Below, in pieces: positions 22,756 to 33,081 of a stretch of 64,000 nucleotides of DNA; positions within the stretch are counted from its first letter, which is position 1, and every line of letters begins with the position of its first letter. The DNA comes from Argentina anserina (lineage: Eukaryota > Streptophyta > Magnoliopsida > Rosales > Rosaceae): NCBI RefSeq assembly GCF_933775445.1, contig NC_065877.1, forward strand, positions 33,430,694 to 33,494,693. The letters are read 5' to 3'. Below the pieces are notes generated by a model. The model searched no databases and was not told the origin of the DNA. It saw only the letters and a list, made by a program, of their open reading frames with translations. The translations under genes were made by a program, and so were the position numbers.

Positions 22756-23748
22756 TGGTGATGCAGTTCAACTGTGTTCATACGTATAAATTCCAAAAAC
22801 AAAAACAACCCTGCAGCATCACGAGTGAACTGCCTAGTGAGTGGCAGGTAATCCCAACTTCAAATGATAGCATATTTGAAATGTAATTGAAAAGGACGTT
22901 TGGAAATGTACGTGGAGAGGACCATCATATCACCACGCTTAGAATGCATGTGGAGTGCAAGGGATAAGTTTTCGTTCAGCTTTAAGGATGAAACTTTCTC
23001 AGTGGGGAAGACTATATCATCAGCTGATTCATCTCCAATAATTAATTCGATCATAAACTTAAAGTAAGCAACTTAATTTCTTAGTTCAGCTTCTGTTTAT
23101 ACGTCTGTAACACTTTCTTCTTCTTCAATTCTTAATTACCTTGTGCATGCATGTCATTCGATCGCGTTTAGCAACTGATATCCTTCAGTAGGATCCATGT
23201 TCATAGAAATATTTCCAAAATGGTCGTGATGCAGTTCATCTAACTTCAGATAAAAGCATGGTTTAAATATCTTGTTTCCGTTTACACTAGCAGCCATGGA
23301 TTCCAGTCAGTCGGTGAATTCGATCATCCAAGTAGTCAAGTAGATCTCACGTCAATAATTCTAGATACGGGCGGGTGGTTCTCCACATCGTGATACATGG
23401 TCCTCCCCACTTACATTTCCAGAACATCCTCTTCACTTTATCAGTAAGTTTTTAAACATCGTTTATTTGTATGAAAAATAAAAAATTACATATCATATCG
23501 GAGATCGAGCACCAGACACGCTGTCTTTAGCAATAGCTAAAAAGCTGATAGATTGTTTCCAGAAAAAGGGTAAAAAAAAAGCTGATAAGTCTACAAGATA
23601 AACGAAGCAGAGGGAGAAAATATCCCCAGATCGATCCAAACTCCTCACATTGGTCCAGACCACCAGCGCAACAATATACGGCCCCAATCGGACCACATAA
23701 TAATTCCAGGATCTCTAGATATAATGGTTTTCTCCACATGCATTTCAC
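22756..23748. other. Intergenic upstream of the lectin gene
   Basis: No supported gene. The sequence is unique-looking, with several short frames lacking recognisable motifs. It probably contains distal promoter sequence of the gene starting at 23880. Confidence 0.4.
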
Positions 23749-23809
23749 CACGTGAACATCGTTGAACTGATGATAAGACAAAATCTGGCCTGCACTTGGT
23801 TATATATAA
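23749..23809 (+). promoter_or_regulatory. Promoter of the lectin-aerolysin gene: G-box and TATA box
   Basis: A CACGTG G-box is at 23749-23754 and a TATATATAA box at 23801-23809, about 70 bp before the ATG at 23880. The spacing fits a short untranslated leader. G-boxes bind bZIP and bHLH factors and often occur in stress-responsive plant promoters; responsiveness here is inference. Confidence 0.6.
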
Positions 23810-23879
23810 CCATACGTAGAACAAACACAGACAAATTAACATCACTGAACAAGCTAGAGAGACCTATTTCCTTCACAAA

Positions 23880-25541
23880 ATGATGTTCCTACCACCCACC
23901 ATTGCTCTGAAATCATCCTCGTTCAACACTTACTTGAACTACAGCAATGATTCTGATTCCGAGAGGTTTGGCTATCTCAGAGTCAACGAAACCAATATCT
24001 TCAGCCCGTTAGTAAAGTTCGAAGTGGTGGCGGCCAATACTGTCGCGGGACTCGTACACATACGATGCTCCCACAACAGAAAGTTCCTGCGACTAAGAGA
24101 ACCAGTTGGCCTTACCTTCAACGTTAGTCCGGACGCTGATGAACCAGAGGAGGACCAATCCAATATATATTCGTGTACATTGTTTGAGCCTCGAGCAGTT
24201 GAAAATGGCAATCCTGACAAAATCCGGTTGTTTCATGTCTCTCTGAATAATTCAAGATTACTACTAGCGGCATCTACCTATGTCGGGGACCAAAGGTTCT
24301 TTATAATGCATCAAACTCCGCCGAACAATAACGATATCTTGGATGTCATTGACTTGGAGTCGTCGTTGGTGATGTTGCCAAGGCATGTGGCCTTCAAATC
24401 CCACACCGGCGATTACTTAAAGCTTGTGGGAGGAGCTAATCTCAGGTTCATATCCACCGATAAGGGGATTTCTGAGTCATGGTTCGTCGTCTCCACTGAT
24501 AGCCACGCCAGGATACAAATCAAGTCCTTCCACGACAACGGCTTCTTTTATAACAGCAGAGATAGTATTCTCTCTAGCCCAACGCTTGCCGGCACCAATC
24601 CTAGCACCTTCTTTTGGCCGGTGAGGCTCGGCGGTAATACGGTCGCTCTCAGAAGCATGAGCAACGACAAATATTGCGCTCATATCAGTGACGCTAATGG
24701 AACCGACCTCAATGCAGCCTACACAACCATTACAGACAACTCGCGCTTCACGCTGGAAGAGCTTGTCCTCTCTAGGAGAATCTACAATGCCGAGTTTGAC
24801 CTAAAGAATGCCATAATCTACGGTGAAACCCCCGTCACCATGGCCACCGCAAACGCCAGGAACAACACCTCAGCAGACAACACTGTGGAATTCAAGTTCG
24901 CCTACACGGAGAGTAAGAGCAGCACGTGGACCTCCAGCAGCTCGTGGCTGGTGGGAGTGAGTGTCTCCGTCAGCTTCAGAGTTCCATTCATCGGCGGTAC
25001 TGACGTCACTACAGAAACCGAGTTCTCCGGATCTTATGAGTGGGGGGAAACTGTTACTACAGAGAACACATTGGAGACTACCTACACGGTTACGGTGCCG
25101 GCAAACACTTCGATATCTGTGAGCTTGATGGCGACCAAGGGAAATTGTGACGTGCCTTACTCTTATTACCAGCGAGACTTGCTTTACAATGGTAAAACCG
25201 TTGTTTATATGAAAAATGACGGGCTGTACACTGGTATTAATTCATACAACTTTCGCTACGAGGTTACAACACTGGAAGAGCCGGCATCTAGAGCCGCTTT
25301 GTCGACCAAAGCGGAGATGTTGCCGGATCCATCGGTCGACCCCACTGTAGAAGAAGTGTTACCACTGCGCATGCCTGTGTCGTCTGGATCAACCACCATG
25401 GGGCAAAACAAGGTGAGCTCGACCACCACTACCCCTGAAAAAGAGCTGTTATCGCTGAAATTAGAAGATTCTAGTTTGAGTGAGCAGAAGATTGACTGTT
25501 GTGGCCTTGTGGGTAGCAAACCAGACGGAATCGTCCAGTAA
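23880..25541 (+). CDS. Amaranthin-type lectin fused to an aerolysin-like domain
   Basis: The single-exon frame encodes 553 residues with no signal peptide, suggesting a cytoplasmic protein. Residues about 1-164 and 165-295 are two amaranthin-type agglutinin domains; the first shows NTYLNYSNDSDSERFGYLR and HIRCSHNRKFLR. Residues about 297-465 are an aerolysin/ETX-MTX2-like beta-strand domain, rich in Ser/Thr, with alternating polar and hydrophobic residues (SSSSWLVGVSVSVSF, VTVPANTSISVSL). A tail of about 90 residues follows that I do not recognise. Amaranthin domains bind T-antigen-like sugars in amaranth. This lectin-aerolysin arrangement is known in plants and thought to be defensive. Pore formation here is inferred from the fold only. 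Confidence 0.9.
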   Translation: MMFLPPTIALKSSSFNTYLNYSNDSDSERFGYLRVNETNIFSPLVKFEVVAANTVAGLVHIRCSHNRKFLRLREPVGLTFNVSPDADEPEEDQSNIYSCTLFEPRAVENGNPDKIRLFHVSLNNSRLLLAASTYVGDQRFFIMHQTPPNNNDILDVIDLESSLVMLPRHVAFKSHTGDYLKLVGGANLRFISTDKGISESWFVVSTDSHARIQIKSFHDNGFFYNSRDSILSSPTLAGTNPSTFFWPVRLGGNTVALRSMSNDKYCAHISDANGTDLNAAYTTITDNSRFTLEELVLSRRIYNAEFDLKNAIIYGETPVTMATANARNNTSADNTVEFKFAYTESKSSTWTSSSSWLVGVSVSVSFRVPFIGGTDVTTETEFSGSYEWGETVTTENTLETTYTVTVPANTSISVSLMATKGNCDVPYSYYQRDLLYNGKTVVYMKNDGLYTGINSYNFRYEVTTLEEPASRAALSTKAEMLPDPSVDPTVEEVLPLRMPVSSGSTTMGQNKVSSTTTTPEKELLSLKLEDSSLSEQKIDCCGLVGSKPDGIVQ

Positions 25542-27220
25542 TGACTCATGCCTATCTACGGGTTTAAAGGCTTGTTGCATATTCCATGCAATCGGACTAA
25601 TCCTGCGATAGTTCTGTTTTCTTTCCCTTTGAATACTTGTCTAATAAAATCCTATAAAATGTTATATATATATATATATATATATAACACATAGGCATAG
25701 GTTATATATCTGTACGTGTGTTTATGTTGCGTGTGAGGAATAAAATCTGTATTAATTTGCTTTTTAATATAGCTAGCTCCCGGAGGATTATGCACTTACA
25801 AAATGCCACTATTTTACAAAACTCTTCAAGAAACGTGGTGTTCGAGATCTAAATGAATACTTAGTTACTAACTTATATATGAAATCAAGTACTAACCTAT
25901 ATATGAATTCATCGTGCATGTTGAATTGTTAAGTATGAATTCTACATTGTGTAAATATTGACTCGTATCCAGCAAGGAAAATGGGATGGTTCAGGGTACA
26001 ATACCAATTAATATCTGATGATCTCAATCTAAAGGTTGGTAGATCTGAAGATAAAATGCCTACAGTATAATAGTATATGCATGCTTAAATAAGGTTGATC
26101 TGCTACTGAGGGAGATAGGGTAACAATCATCTATGTATCCGGATGGAAGTAATTACTTAAATAAGAGTAATTATTTTTGTTTGTATTTAAATAAAATTTG
26201 TGTTTGTATTTGGTACTGAATAAGAGTAATTATTTTATGTATCCAGCCACCACTTTACATGATCTTCTCAAGAAATATATATATCGATCGATCTAAGTTA
26301 TTTTATCAAGTTTGTCTTACATTACCGCTCGTGAGTTTATTTTTATTAGGCCAGAGCAGCACTGAACACCAACTAAGTAGGTTACTTCTTCATAAAGGTG
26401 GCAAACATGCCGAAAAGTTCAAGCCCGGCACGGGCCCAACCCATTAAAAATCAATCTGGCACGGTCCGAACCCGTTAGTGGTCCGATCCGAGCCTGTTAT
26501 TATAATGGGCCGAGTTTGGCCGAGATATATTAGTTCATGGACCAGGCCCAGTTCGAGCTCGTTTTTAGCCTGACACGGCCCGAACACGATAAATTCATAG
26601 GCCGACCCGTTAAATACATAATTTTATATTATTAATACTTAAACAATTATCACTATTAGAACTTTTAAATTAAAATATACTTATTATTTCATTATTTTAT
26701 CTACAATATTTCACAAATATTATTAAAGTAGTGAATAAAACGTCTTTATTTTGACAAACGTAATGTTTTAAAAATAAGACTATGAAATATGTATTTGATT
26801 TATAGTATGTTTCAAACGGGGAAGAAACTAATAAAGAGAGGACGGAGAACTGGAGAAGCTTGTGTTAACTCGTTGAAAAAGTGTATTTTGGAAACGAAAA
26901 TACTTGTATTTATAAATTTGCATCAATTATATATTAGCTTAGTTTTTTGTTATTTTTTTAAACGATTAGATTTTTACAGGGGGTACAGAGCTCTATGTTT
27001 GGTCCCAATAAAAGGGACGGGATTTTAATGTATGTTGTCGTGTACACTTAGAGCCATGGATCCCATTCGGCATGCAAATTATATTTCATCCACGTAGCTA
27101 GAAACAAATAGGTCTATCCAAGATATGATGCGTGGTCATCATGATCTCACAATATTCTGATAAGATGCATGGTTCGGCTGGCCTGAGCGATCGAGCGATC
27201 GAGCTTGCTTCAGCATTTGT
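25542..27220. other. Intergenic between the lectin genes, with a GGCCCGAAC-rich repeat
   Basis: A (TA)n tract lies at 25663-25686. About 26394-26620 contains repeated GGCCC/CCGAAC motifs on both strands (GGCACGGGCCCAACCC, CACGGCCCGAACACG), typical of one end of non-autonomous hAT elements. A matching right end was not found. No gene is seen. Confidence 0.45.
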
Positions 27221-27228
27221 TATAAATA
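27221..27228 (+). promoter_or_regulatory. TATA box of the second lectin gene
   Basis: TATAAATA lies 89-96 bp upstream of the ATG at 27317, a normal distance for a plant gene with a short leader. Confidence 0.6.
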
Positions 27229-27316
27229 ACATGTTTGTGGAGCAAGATGTCATCATTAACCAGATCACTTAAATAGAGTATCCATCATCTATATATATAT
27301 ATTTCAATCAGAGAAA

Positions 27317-28267
27317 ATGTCGTTCCAATTACCATCCATTTTTGCACTCAGCTCACCGTGGTTTGACAACTACTACTTGAACTACAGCAGTGATTCTGAT
27401 TCCGAGACGCTTGGTTTTCTCAAGTTCAATGGAAAGGATGCCTTGAGCACGTTAGCAAAGTTTGAAGTCGTGAAGGCCAGTACTGGAACGGGACAAGTAC
27501 ATATACGATGCTCCCACAACAGAAAGTTCCTACGAACAAGAACTGAGGGTCATCCAAACCTCTCTCCGGAAGCCGATGAACCCGAGGAGGACCAATCCAA
27601 ATGGTCGTGTACACTGTTTGAGCCACGAGTACTACCTGAAGATGGCAACTCCGACATAGTCCGTTTGTTCCATGTCGGAAGAAAACAATATGCAGAGGCA
27701 TGGAACGAAGGTGAAGGGGAAAACAAAAAGTTCTTGAGACTTTTTGACTCTCCAAGTCAACAGGGTTTTTTCCATATCACTAACTTGGAGTCATTGGTGA
27801 TACTACCCTCTATTTTTGCTCTCAGCTCACCTTGGTTCGACAACTACTACTTGAACTACAGTGATGATTCTGATTCTGAGACGCTTGGGTATCTCAAATT
27901 CAATGGAACAGATGCATACAGCTCGTTAGCGAAGTTTGAAGTCGTGAAGGCCAGTGCTGGAACGAGGCTAGTACATATACGATGCTCTTTCAACGGAAAG
28001 TTCCTACGGACGAGAACTGAGGGTCATCCAAACCTGTCACCGGAAGCTGATGAACCAGAGGAAGACCAATCCAAATGGTCGTGTACATTGTTCGAGCCTC
28101 GAGTACTACCGGAAGATGGTAGCCCCGACATAATTCATTTGTTCCATGTCGGCAGAAAACAATATGCAGAGGCATGGAATGAAGGTGAAGGCGAAAACAA
28201 AAAGTTTTTGAAACTTTATGACACTCCAACTCAACAGGGTTTCTTCTACATCACTAACTTGGAGTAA
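27317..28267 (+). CDS. Amaranthin-type lectin with two near-identical domains
   Basis: The single-exon frame encodes 316 residues: two amaranthin-type domains (about 1-157 and 158-316) and nothing else. The domains are very alike, sharing PSIFALSSPWFDNYYLNYS, HPNLSPEADEPEEDQSKWSC and RKQYAEAWNEGEGENKKFL, so the duplication inside this gene is recent. The protein resembles the first domain of the upstream gene (DEPEEDQS and CTLFEPR are shared) but lacks its aerolysin-like part and stops right after FYITNLE. It is probably cytosolic, with no signal peptide. It could be a bona fide two-domain lectin or a shortened paralogue. Confidence 0.88.
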   Translation: MSFQLPSIFALSSPWFDNYYLNYSSDSDSETLGFLKFNGKDALSTLAKFEVVKASTGTGQVHIRCSHNRKFLRTRTEGHPNLSPEADEPEEDQSKWSCTLFEPRVLPEDGNSDIVRLFHVGRKQYAEAWNEGEGENKKFLRLFDSPSQQGFFHITNLESLVILPSIFALSSPWFDNYYLNYSDDSDSETLGYLKFNGTDAYSSLAKFEVVKASAGTRLVHIRCSFNGKFLRTRTEGHPNLSPEADEPEEDQSKWSCTLFEPRVLPEDGSPDIIHLFHVGRKQYAEAWNEGEGENKKFLKLYDTPTQQGFFYITNLE

Positions 28268-28868
28268 TTGGTGTTACTGGGACCGACATGAGTTTGCAGT
28301 ACTTAATTAGTAGCACATTGTGTAATTGATATTACTGTTGTCAAGGAGCTATTATCTTTGGCGTTATTGTCTTATTGAACAGATGATTAGGTTAAATATT
28401 GGGTGCCTTGTTTAACAAGTTTTGTGGTTTTTTCGATTGTCTCTCCCTGAAAATTTACTTGGGAATAAATAAAACGTACTGATGACTAGCTAGGGTTCAC
28501 TGGCAAAAGAAATACTGATCGATGAACTATTGCGAAACAAGTAATAATCAAATGATAAATCAACCCTCCTGGTGTTCAACATCATTCATCAAATCACAAA
28601 TATCGCACAAAACATGCAAGCCCTGGTTTGATATTCTGATCAAATTATCTTTAGTTCCTTTGTAATTAAACATATGATTAGGACATTAGGTTACATATTG
28701 GCATGTTTTGCTAGGTTTTGTTGCTTGGGATAAACTTGGGCTCAGTAGTGAAGAAAACAAGCCCAATAGTAACCCAATATCACACTCCGACCCCGAACCA
28801 ACAAATTGCTGTTTCTGGTTCTACTTTTAGATCTTCAAGACTGCAATCCACAGAGAAGCAAGAGAATT
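28268..28868. other. 3' region of the lectin gene and promoter of the coiled-coil gene
   Basis: No gene is seen. Sequence resembling transcribed leader of the next gene begins around 28800. Confidence 0.4.
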
Positions 28869-31026
28869 ATGGCGGGACTGCTAGCATGGGCGGCGGACGT
28901 AGTCGGAGCCGGCGGAGGTCAAGGCGACGAAGACGACAACCCCACTTCAATCCCACTGATATTCACACCGGAGCAGCAAAAATACGCCATAGACTTGGAC
29001 TCAAAAGCAGCTTCTTTGAGCCGTTCGATCCATGATCTACGGCTCAGAATCCCTCCGACTGACATCTCCCAACGCCTTCCTCACCTCCACGCTCACTCCC
29101 TCGCTTCCAACGCCGCCCTTGCCCTCCAATTGAACGCCCACTCCTCCACCCGAGAGCAGGTTCTGCCCTCTGTTTGTTGCCTTATTGTATATCTGGGTTT
29201 TTGAGATTGAGTCTGATTCTTGTCTGTAGGTCGGAATTGTTGTATGTATTGTTTAAAGTTTAGATCTTTCTTATATGGGTCTTTGATTTTGATTGTAATT
29301 GTTGCATATGTTATTGAAAGATTGGATTTTTATTATTTTTAGGGATTTGGGTGTAGTTGTGGTTGTTGCAAATTGTGTTAAAGGTCTGAGCTTTTCTGTT
29401 GTTTATGGTCCCGGTTGTGTTTTTGATGTTAGTAGGTGATCAGTGACTTTATATGTTTTGGTTTTTTTTTTTTTGGGTAGAAATTGATGTTGTCATTTGT
29501 ACTTATGGACAGGCCCAGTTGAGAGAGGTGACATTGCTGGAGGAAAATGCTGCGTATGAGAAGACCATATCGATCTGTGAAAGTAAGATACAGGAGAAGA
29601 TTGAGGAAGTGGAGTTTCTTGGGAGGAAGTTAGAGGTCAGATTTTTGGTCCTGCAGCATTAGTTTTGGGATGTTTAGTATTTAGTTATGTAAACAAGTTC
29701 CCATGATGCTTGAAACTGTGTATCTAATTTTTGTGCCTTCTTTTAGTGACTGTAATTTGTTAGTCAGAAGTTTAGACTTGAGAAGATATATGTCTTATAA
29801 TGTTTCTAAAATTTATGAATACTGTAATCAGGAAATGGAGGACACTGAAAAGAAATTGAGAGATGAGCTGCAAAATGCACAGACAGCATTGAATGTCAGT
29901 CGAACTCGGGGATCAGATGAATCGGGTGCCAACTCCAACACAACAGTGGAAACTGGAGATGACATAGAGTCATCAAAGAAAGAGATACTAGACAAGTTAG
30001 AGGAGAGGAAAAGAGAATTGGTTGGTTCCACACTTCCACCATTCTTTTGATCTTAAAATTATTTCAAGTCTTGTTCTATTTTCAGAGTTAGTATGCTTGT
30101 GTTGTCTTTCCAATATTCTTCCTGTTGCTGAGAAGTTAATTTCTCGTCTCAGAGTTCAATGGAAGCAATGGTTCAAGATTTAGAGAAAAAATGGGGAGAA
30201 ATTCAAGATAAAGCCCTGAGCCAGCCTTCCCCAGGTAACTCAAGATACATCCTGTATCTATTTCGAAGCACTTAAACATTATGATAGCTGTGTAGGATTG
30301 TCATTGCTTGTATTGTTCTGTGCATATTTTTGTCGTGCACACATATACCAAGAAGGTTAAGATTAAAATGAAGACTAGAGGCTTCAAATTAATTACAAAT
30401 AGGGAAAAAAGAAGATGGGAGGAGTTCAGGTTGAGTTATTCAGAACTTGGAGTGTAATGCATGGCTCTGATGATAGGGATTGTTACACATAGCAGCCTAG
30501 TTGTTTGTTTGGTGCTGCATTCATTTTTGTCTCAAGATAGGCTGTTGAACTACTCTGATCCAAGCACCTTTTGTTTTGCAGCTCAAAGAGAGAAGATTCT
30601 GGATAAACAGTATCACAGTCTTATTGAGCAACTAGAAGCAAAACAGGTCTCTCTTCCATTTCTGGAACACTAGTTCCTATTCATTATGATGTCTCAATGT
30701 TATCTCTAATTATATATACGCTTGCTATATAGGCTCAAGCAGAAGGCCTAGTTGGTGAAATCCATTTGAAAGAGATGGAGTTAGAAAGATTAAATGGGTT
30801 ATGGAGGAAGCTCGAAAGCAGCAACAATGAGATGAGTGCTGCTAGAAACCGGTTCGGACGAAGTACATCCGAAAGAGGATTTGCTTCTTCAGACAATATC
30901 CTTGACGCTCACCACAAATATACTGGCCGGACAGAGAATCAGCAGAGGCTTATGCTGCTCAGGTCGATGTTTGTGCTTTACATTTTAGCCTTGCACATTG
31001 TAGTCTTCATCAGAATCTCATTTTGA
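28869..31026 (+). CDS. Tail-anchored coiled-coil protein (kinectin-related-like)
   Basis: There are six exons: 28869-29159, 29513-29635, 29832-30020, 30153-30234, 30582-30646 and 30733-31026. All have GT-AG borders and compatible phases, giving 347 residues. The protein starts MAGLLAWAADVVG. The middle is almost entirely charged heptad-like coiled coil (about residues 95-290: REVTLLEENAAYEKTI, KKLRDELQNAQTALNV, KEMELERLNGLWRKLE). The C-terminus is a single hydrophobic segment, MFVLYILALHIVVFI, near residues 328-344, followed by a few residues, which fits a tail anchor. This layout resembles plant proteins annotated as kinectin-related. The family name is a tentative recollection; the structure is directly seen. 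Confidence 0.85.
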
Positions 31027-31644
31027 AGAATTGTTCCACGAAACCTACATTGATCTTTAAAATTCTGTTTCTGTGCCAAAACCTGATCTGTATCTTTAAA
31101 ATTCTGTTGTAATCACCTCTCCTTGTTTAGATGGAATAGCTTTTGTTTGAATATTGACGGTGTATGAAAATTCTCGTATATATAAATATGAAGCAGCTTT
31201 GACTTGCTACTTAAAGAGCTTTGTTTGGGGTGGAAGCTTCTGTATCCCTATTTGCCTTCTAAACTTGAACATGAAGCATCTGTAACTTATTATATATGTT
31301 TATCCATATCACTCGAAGTCTGGAGCAAATTTCTGTCGGCTGAAGTATATTGAGACCAAAGTGAATGAACAGCGCGATTTCGTTGCTTCAGTCAGATGTT
31401 TACACTTATTATAACTTAGCAGAAGACAAAACCCTTTTAATAAAAATAAGCTAGCTAGTATCCAGCAAAAACACAATCATATTTGTGCTGGTGCCCTGTC
31501 TTTTTCTCTACAAGATATGCTTACATAATTTTGATTCATCTGGTATAACTCACCAGTCAACTCCTGTTCATATTTCTACATTGAGCTATTCAGTTCAAAT
31601 AAAAGAATAGCAATTGGTAATGCAGAAAATGTATATTTATACAT
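31027..31644. other. Convergent 3' regions; no gene
   Basis: This lies between the plus-strand coiled-coil gene and the minus-strand TBL gene and should hold both 3' untranslated regions. No coding signal is seen. Confidence 0.5.
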
Positions 31645-33081
31645 TCAAGTTGAACCCTGCTCTATCTTCAACATATGCAGTAAAAACTCGTTCCATGTAT
31701 CAATAGGGCCAGGCAAGCACCAGTGAACACAGTCCGCATAAGTCGTATTCCTATGCGCTGAGGCTCCATAGAAATTCGGGTGTCCATCAGGTCTGAGCAG
31801 CATTGCTCTAGTTGTATCCATCAATCTAAAGTCGAGACCTTTCTGCTTAGCTTGGATTTGTGCTGCTTTGAACTCCTCTGTTTGAGCCATATACATGTCC
31901 AAGGCATAGTATTCTAACTTAATTTCCTCTTTGCTAAAAGGCTTTGTCCTCCCACAACTCCCTCCAGCATTCCAATCCCCATTTTCAAAGTGTGCCGGGG
32001 AGAAAGTCCTCAAGAATGTCACACCCTTATAGTTTTCGAGGCTCTGGAGCGTCCTAAACACAGTCCTGAAGGCCTTCCTGTATCCATAACTCTCTGGCAT
32101 TATTGTCATGTTGTCCCGGTTGCACCAGTGACACCCAATACTTACATTATTTTCATAAAAGAGCAGCGGCCGTAAGAACCATTGCCCTGCTGAGAAGATC
32201 ACATAGTCGAAATTTTCGACCTGACTTATCCACGCTTCATCTGGCTCGTCTAGGTCGAGCTTCATGAGGCTGTCCGCCGAATGCACATTAGGGTCTGCAT
32301 CACTATATTTGACCAAATAAGGAGCCCAGAGAACTACCATAGTAAAATTGTAATCAGTGTAGACATAATGCTTGAAGTAATCTGTGTTATTTGAGTACTG
32401 ATCAGAAAGATCCTCAGGATAAGTCACCTGAAAAATGAATACTCAAACTCAATATTATGCTACTTAATGGGACACAAAACTTGACCAGATCACAACTGAA
32501 AGATAGCATACAAGTATGTTAGAGCAACAATTATATTGGAAATGAAAGGCTATCATGTATGGAATGCTTACATTGGCCAAGATGCACAACAGTGACTGCA
32601 TTTGGTTCCTTCCCACAGAGTCCCCAATAAAAGCCAGTGACTTCCCTCTAAAGATCTCCAAGAACTCAGCTGCATCAAACAAAGGTAACTCACAACCATC
32701 AGGCTTCCACCTCCACTTCATGAACTCGGAATCCGATCTCCCAAGCTTCATGCAGTTCTGATTAGGAATGATCAGGTTGCAAGTCTCATTTGTGTAGTAA
32801 GCAGGTCCATCAGGGTAGGGAACCCAGTTCCCACTAAATATATGGCATTTCCCATCCTCTTTCTCTTCTATGCTTTCCAAACCTGCAGAAGTACTACTAG
32901 TGTTGGTTGTTGATGAGGATGGTGTTTGAGATGGCAAAGGTGCAGTAGTTGAGCTCTTGTTCAAGTAGAGAGGAATTGAAGTGAGAACAATTAAGGTAAG
33001 AGCCAGAAGGATAACGTTTTTGTAGATGTTGTAGGGTTGTGTGTATTTCACATTGGGGAGATCAATGGCATGAAACTTCAT
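31645..33081 (-). CDS. Trichome birefringence-like (TBL) polysaccharide O-acetyltransferase, copy 1
   Basis: Exon 1 is 32572-33081 and exon 2 is 31645-32427, joined in phase 0 (LAN then VTYPED), giving 430 residues. Residues about 22-41 form an N-terminal membrane anchor, as in Golgi type II proteins. The PMR5N/TBL region follows (CHIFSGNWVPYPDGPAYY, FMKWRWKPDGCELP). Then comes the GDS motif (GDSVGRNQ, Ser155) and the C-terminal DxxH motif ([14 protein letters not shown], Asp402 and His405). In TBL proteins these supply the catalytic Ser, Asp and His that transfer acetyl groups to wall polysaccharides such as xylan or xyloglucan. It resembles the TBL19-22 group; the substrate is not readable. 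A paralogue lies 4.7 kb away. Confidence 0.92.

Noticed and set aside
27426..28229. Two similar minus-strand frames of 109 and 79 codons inside the second lectin gene
   Set aside because: They resemble each other only because the lectin domains beneath are duplicated; they are antisense shadows.
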